The notes under the pieces are model-generated. The model saw only the letters and a list, made by a program, of their open reading frames with translations, made no database searches and had not been told where the DNA came from. Below, piece by piece: positions 6,963 through 7,042 of a stretch of 7,042 nucleotides of DNA (positions are counted from its first letter, which is position 1; each line of letters begins with the position of its first letter). The DNA comes from Candidatus Symbiothrix sp. (GTDB lineage: Bacteria > Bacteroidota > Bacteroidia > Bacteroidales > Azobacteroidaceae), in assembly GCA_031270525.1 (NCBI GenBank), contig JAISXN010000044.1, positions 1 to 7,042 of the forward strand, in the 5' to 3' direction. The translations under genes and the position numbers were made by a program.

Positions 6963-7042
6963 AGTATTAAGTCTCTATTTCTGAATTTACGGCTGTTCCT
7001 TATTTCAACACAAATTTCTTCCGTATTTTTATCCATATCCGC
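6959..7042 (-). CDS. C-terminal end of a small ORF, probable cognate antitoxin (partial)
   Basis: On the minus strand an open frame enters from beyond the window and ends at a TGA (6961-6959) that overlaps the toxin ATG as ATGA. The 27 visible codons read through to a highly charged tail: residues DKNTEEICVEI, then RNSRKFRNRDLIL before the stop. An in-frame ATG at 7036-7034 would give only 25 aa, so the true start is probably outside the window. Position, tight coupling and charge fit a VapB-like antitoxin, whose C-terminal part wraps the toxin, but the DNA-binding end is not visible and I cannot assign a family (VapB/AbrB, RHH, Phd and others are all possible). Confidence 0.6.
   Translation of the reverse strand, partial: ADMDKNTEEICVEIRNSRKFRNRDLIL

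Overview
The window looks like chromosomal DNA from a member of the Bacteroidales (phylum Bacteroidota). Three things point there: a one-protein hybrid two-component system (HTCS) of 1421 aa, a type largely confined to that phylum; start codons without Shine-Dalgarno sequences; and promoter elements matching the Bacteroides -7 consensus TAnnTTTG. I cannot name a genus.

Left part (1-5591): two divergent genes share a regulatory region of about 185 bp. On the minus strand, ending exactly at the window edge, is a complete secreted GH105 unsaturated rhamnogalacturonyl/glucuronyl hydrolase, which trims the products of pectin lyases. On the plus strand is the HTCS: signal peptide, a periplasmic two-propeller sensor made of Reg_prop repeats, a Y_Y_Y domain, one membrane segment, histidine kinase, receiver and AraC-type DNA-binding domain. 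The gap between them holds a 15-bp direct repeat with a 21-bp period (1237-1272, one mismatch), the geometry expected for an AraC-family protein bound to one face of the DNA. It also holds a plausible promoter for each gene. The simplest reading is a local sensor-regulator with its target: pectin-derived oligosaccharide is sensed in the periplasm, the HTCS is phosphorylated, and it binds the repeats to control the hydrolase and perhaps itself. No SusC/SusD pair is visible, so if this is a polysaccharide utilisation locus, the rest lies beyond base 1.

Middle (5592-6524): an independent housekeeping-type gene, rfbD/rmlD, encodes dTDP-4-dehydrorhamnose reductase, the last step of dTDP-L-rhamnose synthesis for surface polysaccharide. 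It follows the HTCS by 57 bp but has its own perfect TAnnTTTG element, so it need not be co-transcribed.

Right end (6555-7042): on the minus strand is a VapC-like PIN-domain toxin. It is preceded, with a 4-base ATGA overlap, by the 3' end of a small ORF running off the window, most likely its antitoxin. This segment is clearly more AT-rich than rfbD (about 35% against about 47-49% G+C in hand-counted rows), which suggests a separately acquired toxin-antitoxin cassette. I see no RNA genes, insertion sequences or CRISPR arrays. The window is mostly recognisable; the divergent operator and the truncated toxin-antitoxin unit deserve the closest look.
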